Below the pieces are notes generated by a model. The model was given only the letters and a program-made list of their open reading frames with translations. It was not told the origin of the DNA and ran no database searches. The position numbers and the translations under genes are program-made. From assembly GCA_026127935.1 (NCBI GenBank), contig JAJSLL010000016.1, forward strand, positions 1 through 42,407: 42,407 bases of DNA, in the 5' to 3' direction. This document shows positions 8,298 through 16,078 of the stretch, piece by piece; the first letter of the stretch is position 1; the number at the start of each line of letters is the position of its first letter. The stretch comes from Thermoplasmatales archaeon. GTDB taxonomy: Archaea; Thermoplasmatota; Thermoplasmata; Thermoplasmatales; GCA-001856825.

Positions 8298-8900
8298 ATG
8301 CCAAGTAATTCTTTATCCGGGACAATGAAGGTTTTGGCCGGCCTGGCGCTTGTGCCAGTTCCTGCAGCAATCTTCACTTCTGGAGTGGTTTTAACGTACG
8401 GATATGCATCCGGATTGATCTTCAGCATCGGAGACACAAGACAGCTGATTCCGATCTTCACAGGAATCATAATAGGCTCAATCATCTTTTCTTTGATTGG
8501 GTTCATTCTCAAGTCATCCCTGCAGAATCTTCTTTCGCTAACCGTACTGACGGTCATTCTGCTTGTTGCATCCTCTGTAATAATATACCTCAATTCTCTC
8601 GTACTGAGCAGCACGAACGCGATTATTGTTTCCCTTTTGATGGGTTCTCCAGCAATGGCAATTTCACAACTATTAAGAGGTAGGTCTGAAGACGTTTCCA
8701 GGGTTGCCAGACTCGTTTTTGGAGCAGTTCAGGGAATTCTTATCATAGTTTTCATCTTTGTCTACGCTCTCATCTACGAATTACAGGGGCAGGTAAATCT
8801 CTACCAGGGACCCATGATTTTCTTGGTGGTTTCGCTGGTTTATCTGGCAGTCACAAGGATGGTATTAAGCGGGTCATTCACCACTTTCTTTCCCAAGTGA
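8298..8900 (+). CDS. Multi-pass membrane protein co-transcribed with the phosphoesterase
   Basis: A 200-residue protein with about six predicted membrane helices and short loops. I do not recognise a family. The ATG at 8298 is preferred over the longer frame from 8250 because AAGGAGG (8284-8290) is at ideal spacing, and the TGA of the phosphoesterase gene ends just two bases earlier. The tight spacing predicts co-translation with the secreted phosphoesterase. The protein might help export, retention or transport of its product, but this is inference from position only. Confidence 0.7.
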   Translation: MPSNSLSGTMKVLAGLALVPVPAAIFTSGVVLTYGYASGLIFSIGDTRQLIPIFTGIIIGSIIFSLIGFILKSSLQNLLSLTVLTVILLVASSVIIYLNSLVLSSTNAIIVSLLMGSPAMAISQLLRGRSEDVSRVARLVFGAVQGILIIVFIFVYALIYELQGQVNLYQGPMIFLVVSLVYLAVTRMVLSGSFTTFFPK

Positions 8901-8998
8901 CTTCCTGTTGACCGAATTTCTATCTCTATTTCTTTGGCATGATCAATTCGTTCACTGCAATATTTTGAATAGCCAGAAGCACTCAAGTGCTGAGAAAT

Positions 8999-9508
8999 AT
9001 GGTCTTGCCTTGGGTAGTTTTTCTTGACCTTGACGGAACTCTATGGGATCACCTCGATATTTCAGCTACCTTCCCGCCTTACTCAAAGTTATCTGACTCA
9101 ATTATTTCAGATGTCAAAGGCGTGAGGATAAGCCTCTTTCCAGAAGCTGTAGACTTCATAAAGTGGGTCAGAACCAATGGTGGCCTTATCTCCACTTGCA
9201 GTTGGAATGAATATGAGATGGCATACAAGGCACTTGAAGCATTTGGACTTGTAGAACTGTTCGATTTTCAGAAGATAGCGTCTCACCCAAAGAAATACTT
9301 GTTGATGGAAGAAGTCTTTAGACAACTCAAAGAATATGGGAAACCTGTCAGCCCGAACAGACTATTCTATCTGGACGATAGGGACTTGCACATAAAGGAA
9401 GTGAAAGAAAGATTTCCTGAATTGACTTTCTTTCAAATGTGGAAAAACGGGACCAATTATGAAATAGTCAAGAAATCCATAACTTCTAGACTGGCAGAAA
9501 CTGAGTAG
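8999..9508 (+). CDS. HAD-superfamily phosphatase, MDP-1 type
   Basis: A small (169-residue) haloacid-dehalogenase phosphatase like magnesium-dependent phosphatase 1. Motif I is VVFLDLDGTLWD with the nucleophile and acid/base aspartates at D10 and D12; motif II is probably the ISTCSWN segment; the Lys region is SHPKKYLL; and motif III is FYLDDRDLH. The size, with no large cap domain, fits MDP-1, members of which dephosphorylate phosphotyrosine or sugar-phosphate-like substrates including damaged metabolites. The start is uncertain: an in-frame GTG at 8987 and the ATG at 8999 both lie downstream of a TATA-like AATATTTTG (about 8959-8967). I chose the ATG. It is monocistronic as far as can be seen. 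Confidence 0.75.
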   Translation: MVLPWVVFLDLDGTLWDHLDISATFPPYSKLSDSIISDVKGVRISLFPEAVDFIKWVRTNGGLISTCSWNEYEMAYKALEAFGLVELFDFQKIASHPKKYLLMEEVFRQLKEYGKPVSPNRLFYLDDRDLHIKEVKERFPELTFFQMWKNGTNYEIVKKSITSRLAETE

Positions 9509-9575
9509 CTCTTAATGGCCGGTCAAACTGAATCTGACGCAGCAGCTTAAAGATAAGAAGATGGATTTGCGAACG

Positions 9576-9585
9576 TTTTGCAAAA
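9576..9585. promoter_or_regulatory. Perfect palindrome beside the SCP2 gene promoter
   Basis: TTTTGCAAAA is a perfect 10-nt palindrome directly upstream of the likely TATA element (GTAAATATC, about 9588-9596) of the SCP2 gene. It may be an operator for a dimeric regulator; position is the only support. Confidence 0.25.
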
Positions 9586-9616
9586 GCGTAAATATCTCAA
9601 AAATTATCGAAAAAGC

Positions 9617-10039
9617 ATGAGCGAGAAACTGGTGTTCCCTTCAGAAGATTGGATCAAGGACTACTGCTCAAGACTTTCAACCTCAACAGAATACGGCAGA
9701 CTTGGAAAAGGTTGGCAGGAACCAATTCAGTTCAAAGTCGATGACCTGGCTAGTATCAACGTCAATCTCGGGTTCAGATCGTTCATCTTGAACCTGAAGG
9801 ACGGAAAGTGTGAAGGATACCGACTGGTTGGTGATGATGCGGACAGTGCTCCGTTCGTACTCAATGCCACTTATTCCAACTGGAAGAAGATATTGGAAGG
9901 CAAGATCAATCCTACCCAGGCGATGCTTACTGGCATACTCAAGGTTAAGGGAAACATGATGCTGCTGATGAAGTACGCGGCGGCAGCTACTGAAATGGTC
10001 AAAACTGCCGAATCTATAAGCACAGAGTTCAAAATATAG
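9617..10039 (+). CDS. SCP2 sterol-carrier-like lipid-binding protein
   Basis: A 140-residue single-domain protein resembling SCP2-type sterol carrier proteins, which bind hydrophobic ligands in a beta-sheet/helix tunnel. Supporting features are the beta stretch around SFILNLKDGKCEGY, the FVLNATYSNWKKILEGKINPTQA region typical of the family, and GILKVKGNMMLLMKYAAAA, which matches the KVKGDMxLAMKL-type tail of SCP2. The ATG at 9617 lies 25 nt after a TATA-like AAATATC, whereas the longer frame from the TTG at 9578 would start upstream of that promoter. Cytosolic; the ligand could be a fatty acyl or isoprenoid compound. No operon partner is evident. Confidence 0.75.
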   Translation: MSEKLVFPSEDWIKDYCSRLSTSTEYGRLGKGWQEPIQFKVDDLASINVNLGFRSFILNLKDGKCEGYRLVGDDADSAPFVLNATYSNWKKILEGKINPTQAMLTGILKVKGNMMLLMKYAAAATEMVKTAESISTEFKI

Positions 10040-10069
10040 GCCTAGTCCTTCATCAGTCATTTCGGGGAG

Positions 10070-10092
10070 CCTTAGGAGACGGCCCGTTAAGG
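10070..10092 (+). terminator. Hairpin after the SCP2 gene
   Basis: CCTTA (10070-10074) pairs with TAAGG (10088-10092) around ACGGCCCGT, which can itself fold. It lies 30-50 nt after the SCP2 stop and before the next promoter. There is no long T-tract, so a role in termination is tentative. Confidence 0.2.
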
Positions 10093-10193
10093 GAAGTGAA
10101 AATGGGGCTTGGTTATCATCATTTGAAAATAATATTTATATTCTGAATGGAGTATGAAGTTAAGGTTTAAAGTAGTGCTTCATGCATATACAA

Positions 10194-10275
10194 CTGATAG
10201 ACCATGATGCTTGGAATTTGTTCCGAATACCCCAGCAAAGATGGAAATACAGAATCTCTTTTCTTGGTCTATCAG
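10194..10275 (+). promoter_or_regulatory. 11-bp inverted repeat in the leader of the aldehyde dehydrogenase gene
   Basis: CTGATAGACCA (10194-10204) and TGGTCTATCAG (10265-10275) are perfectly complementary over 11 bp, with 60 nt between them. A TATA element (ATAATATTTATA, about 10130-10141) would start transcription near 10165, so both arms would be in a 5' leader of about 120 nt. The second arm ends 14 nt before the ATG at 10289 and abuts the purine stretch AGGGA, so pairing could mask the ribosome site. It could also be a split protein-binding site. Confidence 0.45.
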
Positions 10276-10288
10276 AGGGACTGAAATA

Positions 10289-11785
10289 ATGGTTCAAAAT
10301 TTTGGAAGTTATAAGAATTATGTTGGTGGAGAATTCGTTGACGAGGGAAGGGAAAAGGAAATCATCAGCCCCGTCGACGGAAGCAAGATTGCTAAGGTCA
10401 TAATGGCAAACGAGGAAGTGACAAGACATGCAATTGACGATGCTCACGATGCGTTCTATTCAAAATGGAATAGGTCGACACTCAGCCAACGGAAGACGCT
10501 CCTTGAAAGACTAGCCAACCTTGTCCAGGAGAAATCGGAGCTGTATGTTCAACTGGAGTCCGCCAACACTGGCAAGACAATCAGGCAGAGTACTCTGATG
10601 GACGTACCTCTCGCCATAGACCATCTCAGGTACTTTGCACACGAAACAGAGTTCAAGGAAACGAGGGAAATTACCCACCCCGAATATCCGGGGACAAAGG
10701 GAGTAATACAGTATGCTCCACTTGGTGTCATCGGGGCAATAGTTCCTTGGAATGTACCGATAATGATGACCGTCTGGAAATTGGCGCCGGCCATAGTGGC
10801 TGGAAACACCATCGTGATCAAATCGTCGCAATTCACTCCACTAACAGCGCTGGAACTTGCAAGGGACATTGACAGGGCTGGGTTTCCTGCAGGAACTGTC
10901 AACATAATTGCTGGAGAAGGAGCATCTATAGGCGACACGATTGCCAAGAGTCCTAAGGTCAATGCAGTCTCCTTTACCGGATCAACTGCTACTGGGAAGA
11001 AGGTTCTGAACGCTGCATCGTCTGGAATAAAGAAGGTCACTCTGGAGCTTGGTGGAAAGAGCCCCAACATTGTTTTCGAAGATGCACAACTGGAAACGGC
11101 TGTGAAGGGTGCACTTTTTGGAATTTATCTAAATTCCGGACAACTCTGTGAATCTGGGAGTAGATTGATAATCCAGAAATCTGTCAAGAAAAAATTCATG
11201 GAAATGATGGAAGAGAAGATGAGCAGATTAAACCCCGGAAATCCTATGCAATTCGAGACAGACATAAGCGCTATAACGACTTCAGATCAACTCGATAAAA
11301 TCAAAGAGATGGTCTCGCAAAGCATATCAGATGGAGTTGGAGTCACTCAACCTTTAGCGTTAGAGGGTAGAGTCCCTTCAGGAGGTTTCTATTATCCGCC
11401 CACGATACTTTCTGGAATTGAGATGAGTCCGACGGTCTCAAGGGAGGAGATATTTGGCCCGGTAGTAACCATTAGCGAGTTCGAAACAGAGGAAGAGGCA
11501 ATAGAGATTGCTAATGATACCAGATACGGCCTGGCAAGCGCAGTGTGGACAAATGACGACGACAGGGCAATGAGAGTTGCAAGCCGTATTGAGGCTGGAA
11601 CTGTGTGGATCAATGACTATCATTTGCTTTCAGCCGCTGCCCCCAGAGGGGGTTTCAAAGACAGTGGAATTGGAAGAGAGCTTGGCCTAGAAGGAATCCT
11701 GGAGTACACCCAATCGAGACACATATTTATCAGTGGAAAGGAAAACGAGTTGAAGGAAATAGCATACGGCTTGTTACTCCCGTAG
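10289..11785 (+). CDS. NAD(P)-dependent aldehyde dehydrogenase
   Basis: A 498-residue aldehyde dehydrogenase superfamily enzyme that oxidises an aldehyde to its acid. It shows the oxyanion/cofactor motif PWNVPIMMTVWKLAPA, the nucleotide-fold segment SFTGSTATGKK, the general base in TLELGGKSPN (E253), the nucleophile in SGQLCESG (C287), and the late motif EEIFGPVV. I chose the ATG at 10289, giving VQNFGSYKNYVGGEF as the N-terminus, normal for the family; longer frames from 10211 (TTG) or 10241 add unrelated residues that include the leader repeat. It resembles betaine/glyceraldehyde-type dehydrogenases. In Thermoplasmatales, aldehyde dehydrogenases oxidise glyceraldehyde in the non-phosphorylated Entner-Doudoroff route, but substrate assignment here would be guesswork. 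Confidence 0.9.
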   Translation: MVQNFGSYKNYVGGEFVDEGREKEIISPVDGSKIAKVIMANEEVTRHAIDDAHDAFYSKWNRSTLSQRKTLLERLANLVQEKSELYVQLESANTGKTIRQSTLMDVPLAIDHLRYFAHETEFKETREITHPEYPGTKGVIQYAPLGVIGAIVPWNVPIMMTVWKLAPAIVAGNTIVIKSSQFTPLTALELARDIDRAGFPAGTVNIIAGEGASIGDTIAKSPKVNAVSFTGSTATGKKVLNAASSGIKKVTLELGGKSPNIVFEDAQLETAVKGALFGIYLNSGQLCESGSRLIIQKSVKKKFMEMMEEKMSRLNPGNPMQFETDISAITTSDQLDKIKEMVSQSISDGVGVTQPLALEGRVPSGGFYYPPTILSGIEMSPTVSREEIFGPVVTISEFETEEEAIEIANDTRYGLASAVWTNDDDRAMRVASRIEAGTVWINDYHLLSAAAPRGGFKDSGIGRELGLEGILEYTQSRHIFISGKENELKEIAYGLLLP

Positions 11786-11936
11786 GCTAAAGAGATGGAT
11801 TAGAGAGGATGAAAGAGAAATCCAGTTAACGACCTGATACCCAAGAGTTTCTCGTTCCGCCGATTATCTGGAGGTCACTGGAAATATTGAACCGATATGA
11901 GAAAAACCTTAATAGCCAGAAAGTGTCAATTTCATT

Positions 11937-12482
11937 ATGAACAAGAAAATTCTAGTTGCCATAGTGGCTGTGGTAGTCATTGTGGTAGCCGGTGTTGGAG
12001 TCTTCGAGTACAATTCAAGTCACAGTACGGGGACACTTAAACTTTCGGCTATGGACTCCCCAATTTTATCTAGTGTAAGTGCCGTGTACATTACTTTCTC
12101 TGCAATAGAATTGCACAACAGCCAAGCGGGAGTTAATGCAAACAACTCATCTGGCGGCTCTTCTGGCTGGACTAATTATACTTTCACTACTAGAACGGTG
12201 AACATATTCGGAGTTCAACTCAACAACTCATCACTCTTTGGAACTGTGACTATCCCTGCTGGAAACTATACGATGATTCGGATATTCATATCCTCAGTAT
12301 CTGTCTCCGTTGCTGGTGCAAATGTGAGCTTCAACCTGTCATCACATTTTGGGTTCATAAATCACCCGTTCAAGGTTTTAGCTGGATCAACCACAAATAT
12401 GATTTTTGAATTCAACCTTTCCAGCTGTCTGAATCTCACTTCGAAGACGTTTACACCTTACTTGGGAATAGCCGTGTCCTAG
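11937..12482 (+). CDS. Secreted DUF4382-like lipid-anchored or tethered protein
   Basis: A 181-residue extracytoplasmic protein. Residues 4-23 are a hydrophobic signal or anchor segment; the rest is a beta-rich domain. Its opening TGTLKLSAMDSPILSSVSAVYITFSAIELH follows the pattern of DUF4382 (a repeated G-x-L-x-[VL]-x-[LM]-x-D-x-P start followed by V-x-V-x-x-x-x-V-E-[VL]-H). About ten N-x-S/T sequons suggest heavy glycosylation, in keeping with the cell surface of an acidophile. Function unknown. The ATG lies about 25 nt after CCTTAATA, so it is probably leaderless. A T-rich tract follows the stop, so it is probably transcribed alone. Confidence 0.65.
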   Translation: MNKKILVAIVAVVVIVVAGVGVFEYNSSHSTGTLKLSAMDSPILSSVSAVYITFSAIELHNSQAGVNANNSSGGSSGWTNYTFTTRTVNIFGVQLNNSSLFGTVTIPAGNYTMIRIFISSVSVSVAGANVSFNLSSHFGFINHPFKVLAGSTTNMIFEFNLSSCLNLTSKTFTPYLGIAVS

Positions 12483-12498
12483 ACTCCTAAATGAAGGC

Positions 12499-12513
12499 TT
12501 TTTTTCTTTTTTT
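12499..12513 (+). terminator. T-tract terminator after the DUF4382-like gene
   Basis: Fourteen T in fifteen positions (interrupted by one C), beginning about 17 nt after the TAG at 12480-12482. Oligo-T runs on the coding strand without a hairpin are the usual archaeal intrinsic terminator. Confidence 0.6.
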
Positions 12514-12768
12514 GAGTTTTCATATTTTCTAATTTGTTTTGAATCCCGCGACATCGTCTTCGCTCCTTTTTGAGCTTCATTTAGTTGAGATGCAAGAGCT
12601 TTGAGAGTTCTGGAAGTTTGAATAATATCTTCATGGATCACTTAGCACTTTTTGCTAATCTTTGGATTCTTTCTTTTAGACCATTCTAACCGTCTAACTT
12701 CCAAATTTTTTGGCTAATTCCATTCAAATCTGAATTGGTTCAAACTGTTTTACCGGGATGGTAAGCTG

Positions 12769-13330
12769 TTAAAGAGTTTCCCTTTCTAATCGCATCTTTA
12801 GGTATTTTATGTTGATGTTCCCCCCACTCAAGACGACAACAATATTGTTGCTGGATCCCAACAGCTCATTTTTGTGTAACGAGTATGCAGCCGAAGCTGC
12901 ACTTGATGGCTCTACAAGAATGTGATCGTTAACCAGTAAAGGCGAGAAGTGATTTCTCGATCTCTTCCTCAGTAACTGGGACCATATCATCCACATTTTT
13001 CTTTATAATGCTCAGAGTCAGGTCGCTTGCCTCCTTAGTAATCATTCCATCCGCTATGCTTTCTTTCACAGAAATTACCGTATCTCTTCCGTGGTAGACT
13101 TCGACTAAAGCTGGATTATCCTCTGACTGAACTCCGATAACTCTTGCCATCCTAGATAGAGACTTTCGCACAACCGATATTCCTGAAACTATGCCACCAC
13201 CTCCAACCGGAACGATCACTGTATAGATTTCGGGCATGTTTTCATAAATTTCCCCAATGCTTGGTTTATTCAAAAAATCAAAAGAACTTGTGAGTTTGCT
13301 AATAAAAGTACAGTAGTTCCAAAAAAGCAA
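12769..13330 (-). pseudogene. Truncated, frameshifted threonine dehydratase (threonine ammonia-lyase)
   Basis: Two overlapping frames reconstruct the second half of a PLP-dependent threonine dehydratase. The upstream frame (stop near 12929) carries VIVPVGGGGIVSGISVV, the phosphate-binding glycine loop, then RVIGVQSEDNPALV and VTEEEIEKSLL. The downstream frame carries LLVNDHILVEPSSAASAAY and VVVLSGGNIN, the family C-terminus. They join if one base is skipped near 12943. The N-terminal half, with the Schiff-base lysine (SFKxRGA type), is absent: upstream of about 13270 only unrelated AT-rich sequence is seen. So the gene is both 5'-truncated and frameshifted, and cannot make an active enzyme. 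The frameshift alone could be a sequencing error; the missing half could not. Confidence 0.75.
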
Positions 13331-13383
13331 ACATCAAAACCCAGTCTTTGCGATCATGATCAACTCCTAATCCAGAACTAGTT

Positions 13384-13461
13384 TTGCAACCAAAAGACAA
13401 CTTGCATCTAAAGTATATAAGTTGCACCTAAAGCATGTCAAAATTTCGATTTTAGGTGCAA
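13384..13461. repeat. Array of TTGCAYCTAAAG-type repeats around a TATA-like box
   Basis: TTGCAACCAAAAG (13384-13396), TTGCATCTAAAG (13402-13413) and TTGCACCTAAAG (13422-13433) are near-direct repeats about 20 nt apart, and TTTAGGTGCAA (13451-13461) is the exact reverse complement of TTGCACCTAAA (13422-13432). The sequence GTATATAAG (13413-13421) between the second and third copies is TATA-like in either direction. The arrangement resembles an operator cluster. It sits at the broken 5' side of the threonine dehydratase remnant and upstream of the membrane-protein gene at 13573. Confidence 0.5.
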
Positions 13462-13526
13462 AGCCCAAAGTACAGGCTTTGTCGGTAATTTAGCGATAAA
13501 CCGACAGATTTTCTAAAACGACAAAG
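13459..13526. repeat. Overlapping, mutually exclusive hairpins
   Basis: CAAAGCC (13459-13465) pairs with GGCTTTG (13475-13481). GTCGGT (13481-13486) pairs with ACCGAC (13500-13505). CTTTGTCG (13477-13484) pairs with CGACAAAG (13519-13526). The arms overlap, so the third pairing excludes the other two. The region ends about 17 nt before the TATA box at 13543-13553, so it lies upstream of, rather than within, the transcript of the next gene. Confidence 0.4.
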
Positions 13527-13542
13527 TAGCGTTTAGGGATAA

Positions 13543-13553
13543 GTTTAATAAAT
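13543..13553 (+). promoter_or_regulatory. TATA box of the membrane-protein gene
   Basis: GTTTAATAAAT is centred 25 nt before the ATG at 13573, giving a leaderless start. The repeat and hairpin cluster lies immediately upstream. Confidence 0.5.
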
Positions 13554-13572
13554 CCGGCTTAATAGATTACTG

Positions 13573-14211
13573 ATGGATAACAAGAAGCGGAGATTGCAAA
13601 AGATAACCGTAATATTCGTTGCTCTGGAAGCCGTCTTCTTTTATTATTTGGTAGGGCTGTTGCTGGTTGGTTACCGACCAGGGCATCTCCTATTAGGCTG
13701 GAAGGACTTAAATGTCGGCCCTGCTGTCGTCAATCCACTCAAATACTTCCCAGGTCTGAGCTATGTTCTAAAGACTTTCTTTCCTCTCTATTTTGAATAT
13801 GTTTACCGCGTTCCCCCAAACATCCCTCTAACTCTCAATGCAATCAATCAAGGATACGCGGCACTAAATTTCTTTTCTCTGTTTTGGATTGGGTTGATAA
13901 TTGCGATCATCCTAACCGCGATACTTTACGCTGTAAAAATAAGATCGAAAATATTCTTGGGAGGGACCCTTGTTCTAATGAGTATCTTGCCCATAATATT
14001 CAGCATTTATCCAGTCATGGGAAATGGTGTGTACTTCATATGGAGCCTCCTATATACAACTGTCAATTTTAAAGGTATCCCGTTTGTCAGTACGTATGAA
14101 GTGCTGTTGCCTTATCTCTTGATTGGAGTCGCCCTCTTCTCAGCAGGCACCTACACGTTGATCCCTTCGGCAAGAAAGAGAAGGCTCACCGACAGTGAAC
14201 ATATTGCGTAA
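13573..14211 (+). CDS. Membrane protein of unknown function
   Basis: A 212-residue protein with a hydrophobic N-terminal helix (about 10-33), an extracytoplasmic stretch of about 65 residues rich in Pro, Tyr and Phe, then three or four further helices and a basic C-terminus (SARKRRLTDSEHIA). I do not recognise a family. The ATG at 13573 fits its TATA box. It converges on the G1 peptidase gene, with about 150 nt between; that gap holds an 8-bp inverted repeat AATTATCA/TGATAATT (14295-14302 and 14331-14338) that may act as a terminator for either gene. The complex upstream region suggests regulated expression. Confidence 0.65.
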   Translation: MDNKKRRLQKITVIFVALEAVFFYYLVGLLLVGYRPGHLLLGWKDLNVGPAVVNPLKYFPGLSYVLKTFFPLYFEYVYRVPPNIPLTLNAINQGYAALNFFSLFWIGLIIAIILTAILYAVKIRSKIFLGGTLVLMSILPIIFSIYPVMGNGVYFIWSLLYTTVNFKGIPFVSTYEVLLPYLLIGVALFSAGTYTLIPSARKRRLTDSEHIA

Positions 14212-14362
14212 TTGTTTTCATAGAGCACAAGAATGCTAACAAACATGAAGCAATTGTATCAGGTTAGTTGTGCAGAATTTCCTCTGAGTCAATTAATTAT
14301 CAGGATTTTTGTAATTAGTTGTGTAAAAATTGATAATTTAAAAAAGGGAGAGAGAAAAATGA

Positions 14363-15634
14363 TTAAACATAAGAGTTGTTCCAAGTCAGAGTTGGATAAC
14401 CGTATTCTTGTACATCTCCAAAGCTGTTCCACTGCATTGTATACTTGGTGTAAATATTTGGCCACCAACCCGAATCCCACATCATTGTGAAGTTGGTATA
14501 TGCCGAATCATTGAAGAGAGTCGTGATTTGGTAACTGGTGTCGTTGAGACCTAGTTCTACATCTCCCCCCTCAAATTTAGCTGATGGCGAGAACTCCGGA
14601 AGCTTTGCAATCTGTGAGAGTTCGAACACATCGTTCGATTCTACGATGAACTGTGCATAGTAAGTGTATTCCTTGACATCATAGTTGATTCCATATTCGA
14701 TAGATGTATTTCTATCGTAAATGGTGAAGTTAACGTAGAATGGGACTTCAGTACTTGCATCGTAACCATCGAATGCAGATGCCCATATAATATTGCCTGG
14801 ATAAGCATATGAGGAACTACTGTAAGGCTGTGGTGAGTTTGTAGGGTAATCTTCCCACCATAATGGATACTTGCTGGGAATCAAGTCAGTAGAGCCATTG
14901 TATATACCCACTCCTGTCTGCAAAAGCCCACCATTGCCGTAGTACCCTTTTGATATACCCACCCATTCGCCATAGTGAAAAGGAACGTTAGTCGTGTTCT
15001 GTAGAGGAGGAGGATATGAGAGTGTAGGTACATCCATCCAAGCGGAAGCAGAATTTACCGTCTTGTTGCCAGTTAACGGACTATTGAACTCGTATCCCGC
15101 CCAGGGTTGAGAGGTATTGGTCACATTAGAATACGCTCCTGTTGGCATTGAAAAATTTGTATAGGTGTAGTACGAAACTGTGTCGTGATTTCCAGTTTCA
15201 ATGTGCAGTGGAAATGATATCTGCAAGAAATCTTCTACCGGTTGAGATCCTGTAGATGCAGAACCTGGGAATAGGAAATAAATGGTACTTCCGTTTTGGT
15301 TCGAAGTATTGAAAGCAATGGTCCAATAGAAACTGTCTCCCTTAGAGTACAAATCTGAAAAGAAACCGCTACCGGTAATATAACCTCCATCAAGAACAAT
15401 TTCTTTACTTAAAGCTGAAGAGTTTATTGATTTGCCTAGTTTCTCCATAAGGTTGTTAGTTGAGTTCGCGAATGCATTAGCGTCAGCAACTGATATAACA
15501 CTTGGACTTAGCACCTCAGAAGGAGCTGCTGCATTGAAAGATGAAGTTGATGAAACAGAGGAATAAATTCCGCTCGTTGATATCAGCATTACGACTATTG
15601 TTGCCAAAACGACCTTCATGTTGATTACACTCAT
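14363..15634 (-). CDS. Secreted G1-family (eqolisin-type) glutamic peptidase
   Basis: A 423-residue secreted protein: signal peptide (about 6-25), a probable propeptide to about 175, then a beta-rich domain that matches the G1/A4 peptidase family. The core begins WAGYEF (178-183) as in fungal eqolisins. GEWVGIS (222-228), LLQTGVGIYNG (237-247) and LWWEDYP (258-264) parallel the WVGIDG, LQTG and YEWYP segments, and AQFIVE (327-332) parallels the AEFIIE segment. Gln239 and Glu332 align with the catalytic Gln/Glu pair of scytalidoglutamic peptidase. Such enzymes work near pH 2, so a role in extracellular protein digestion in acid is plausible. GAGGTGA five bases before the ATG at 15634 supports the start. 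Many sequons are present. Confidence 0.75.
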   Translation of the reverse strand: MSVINMKVVLATIVVMLISTSGIYSSVSSTSSFNAAAPSEVLSPSVISVADANAFANSTNNLMEKLGKSINSSALSKEIVLDGGYITGSGFFSDLYSKGDSFYWTIAFNTSNQNGSTIYFLFPGSASTGSQPVEDFLQISFPLHIETGNHDTVSYYTYTNFSMPTGAYSNVTNTSQPWAGYEFNSPLTGNKTVNSASAWMDVPTLSYPPPLQNTTNVPFHYGEWVGISKGYYGNGGLLQTGVGIYNGSTDLIPSKYPLWWEDYPTNSPQPYSSSSYAYPGNIIWASAFDGYDASTEVPFYVNFTIYDRNTSIEYGINYDVKEYTYYAQFIVESNDVFELSQIAKLPEFSPSAKFEGGDVELGLNDTSYQITTLFNDSAYTNFTMMWDSGWWPNIYTKYTMQWNSFGDVQEYGYPTLTWNNSYV

Positions 15635-16078
15635 TTTTTCACCTCAAATGAAAACCACTAGGATTGGGTATATTAGAGCAATGTCCTTGTTAGAAATATC
15701 CATTAAGCATATACTTGCATATGCAAAATGGACTACGAAAAATCCGATGTCAATTGTTAAATTACGAGATCACTCAAGAAGAAAGTGATAGAATTTCGTT
15801 ATGTAGAAAATATGAGGATAGAATACTGTGTTACACGGCTTGGGAATGATGTTTCAAAATTAGAAACATATATTTTCTAAAAATGTTACTAAGTACACAC
15901 TTATCTTCATAATCATAAGTGGGATGAAAGCAATTTTCTCCTCGTAACTTGATTCCGTAAATGAAATAGATTCAACACCATTTAATTATCCGAGAAACAA
16001 AAATGGTCAGTTTTAGATTTCTAACTCGGTGTTTGCTCTAAAATATTGCGTGATTTATTAATTTTGGGAGGTGGTTTA
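15635..16078. other. 444-nt intergenic region between the peptidase and the small membrane peptide
   Basis: For the leftward peptidase gene, a TATA-like element (CTAATATACC on the minus strand, about 15668-15676) lies about 30 nt before the Shine-Dalgarno. A perfect palindrome TTGCATATGCAA (15715-15726) with a nearby half copy GCATAT (15707-15712) lies upstream of it. Rightward, CTAAAATATTG (about 16038-16048) may be the promoter of the 30-residue peptide. The rest is AT-rich, with no ORF I can support. Confidence 0.5.
15715..15726. promoter_or_regulatory. Palindromic operator candidate for the G1 peptidase gene
   Basis: TTGCATATGCAA is a perfect 12-nt palindrome about 45 nt upstream of the TATA-like element of the leftward peptidase gene, with an additional GCATAT at 15707-15712. 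The position suits an activator or general regulator rather than a simple blocking repressor. Confidence 0.3.

Noticed and set aside
13384-13461. CRISPR-like array
   Set aside because: The repeats are only 12 nt, imperfect, include an inverted copy, have 5-18 nt spacers and no cas genes nearby.
14233-14490. 85-codon ORF between the membrane-protein and peptidase genes
   Set aside because: Its second half is antisense to the peptidase C-terminus, and it has no recognisable features.
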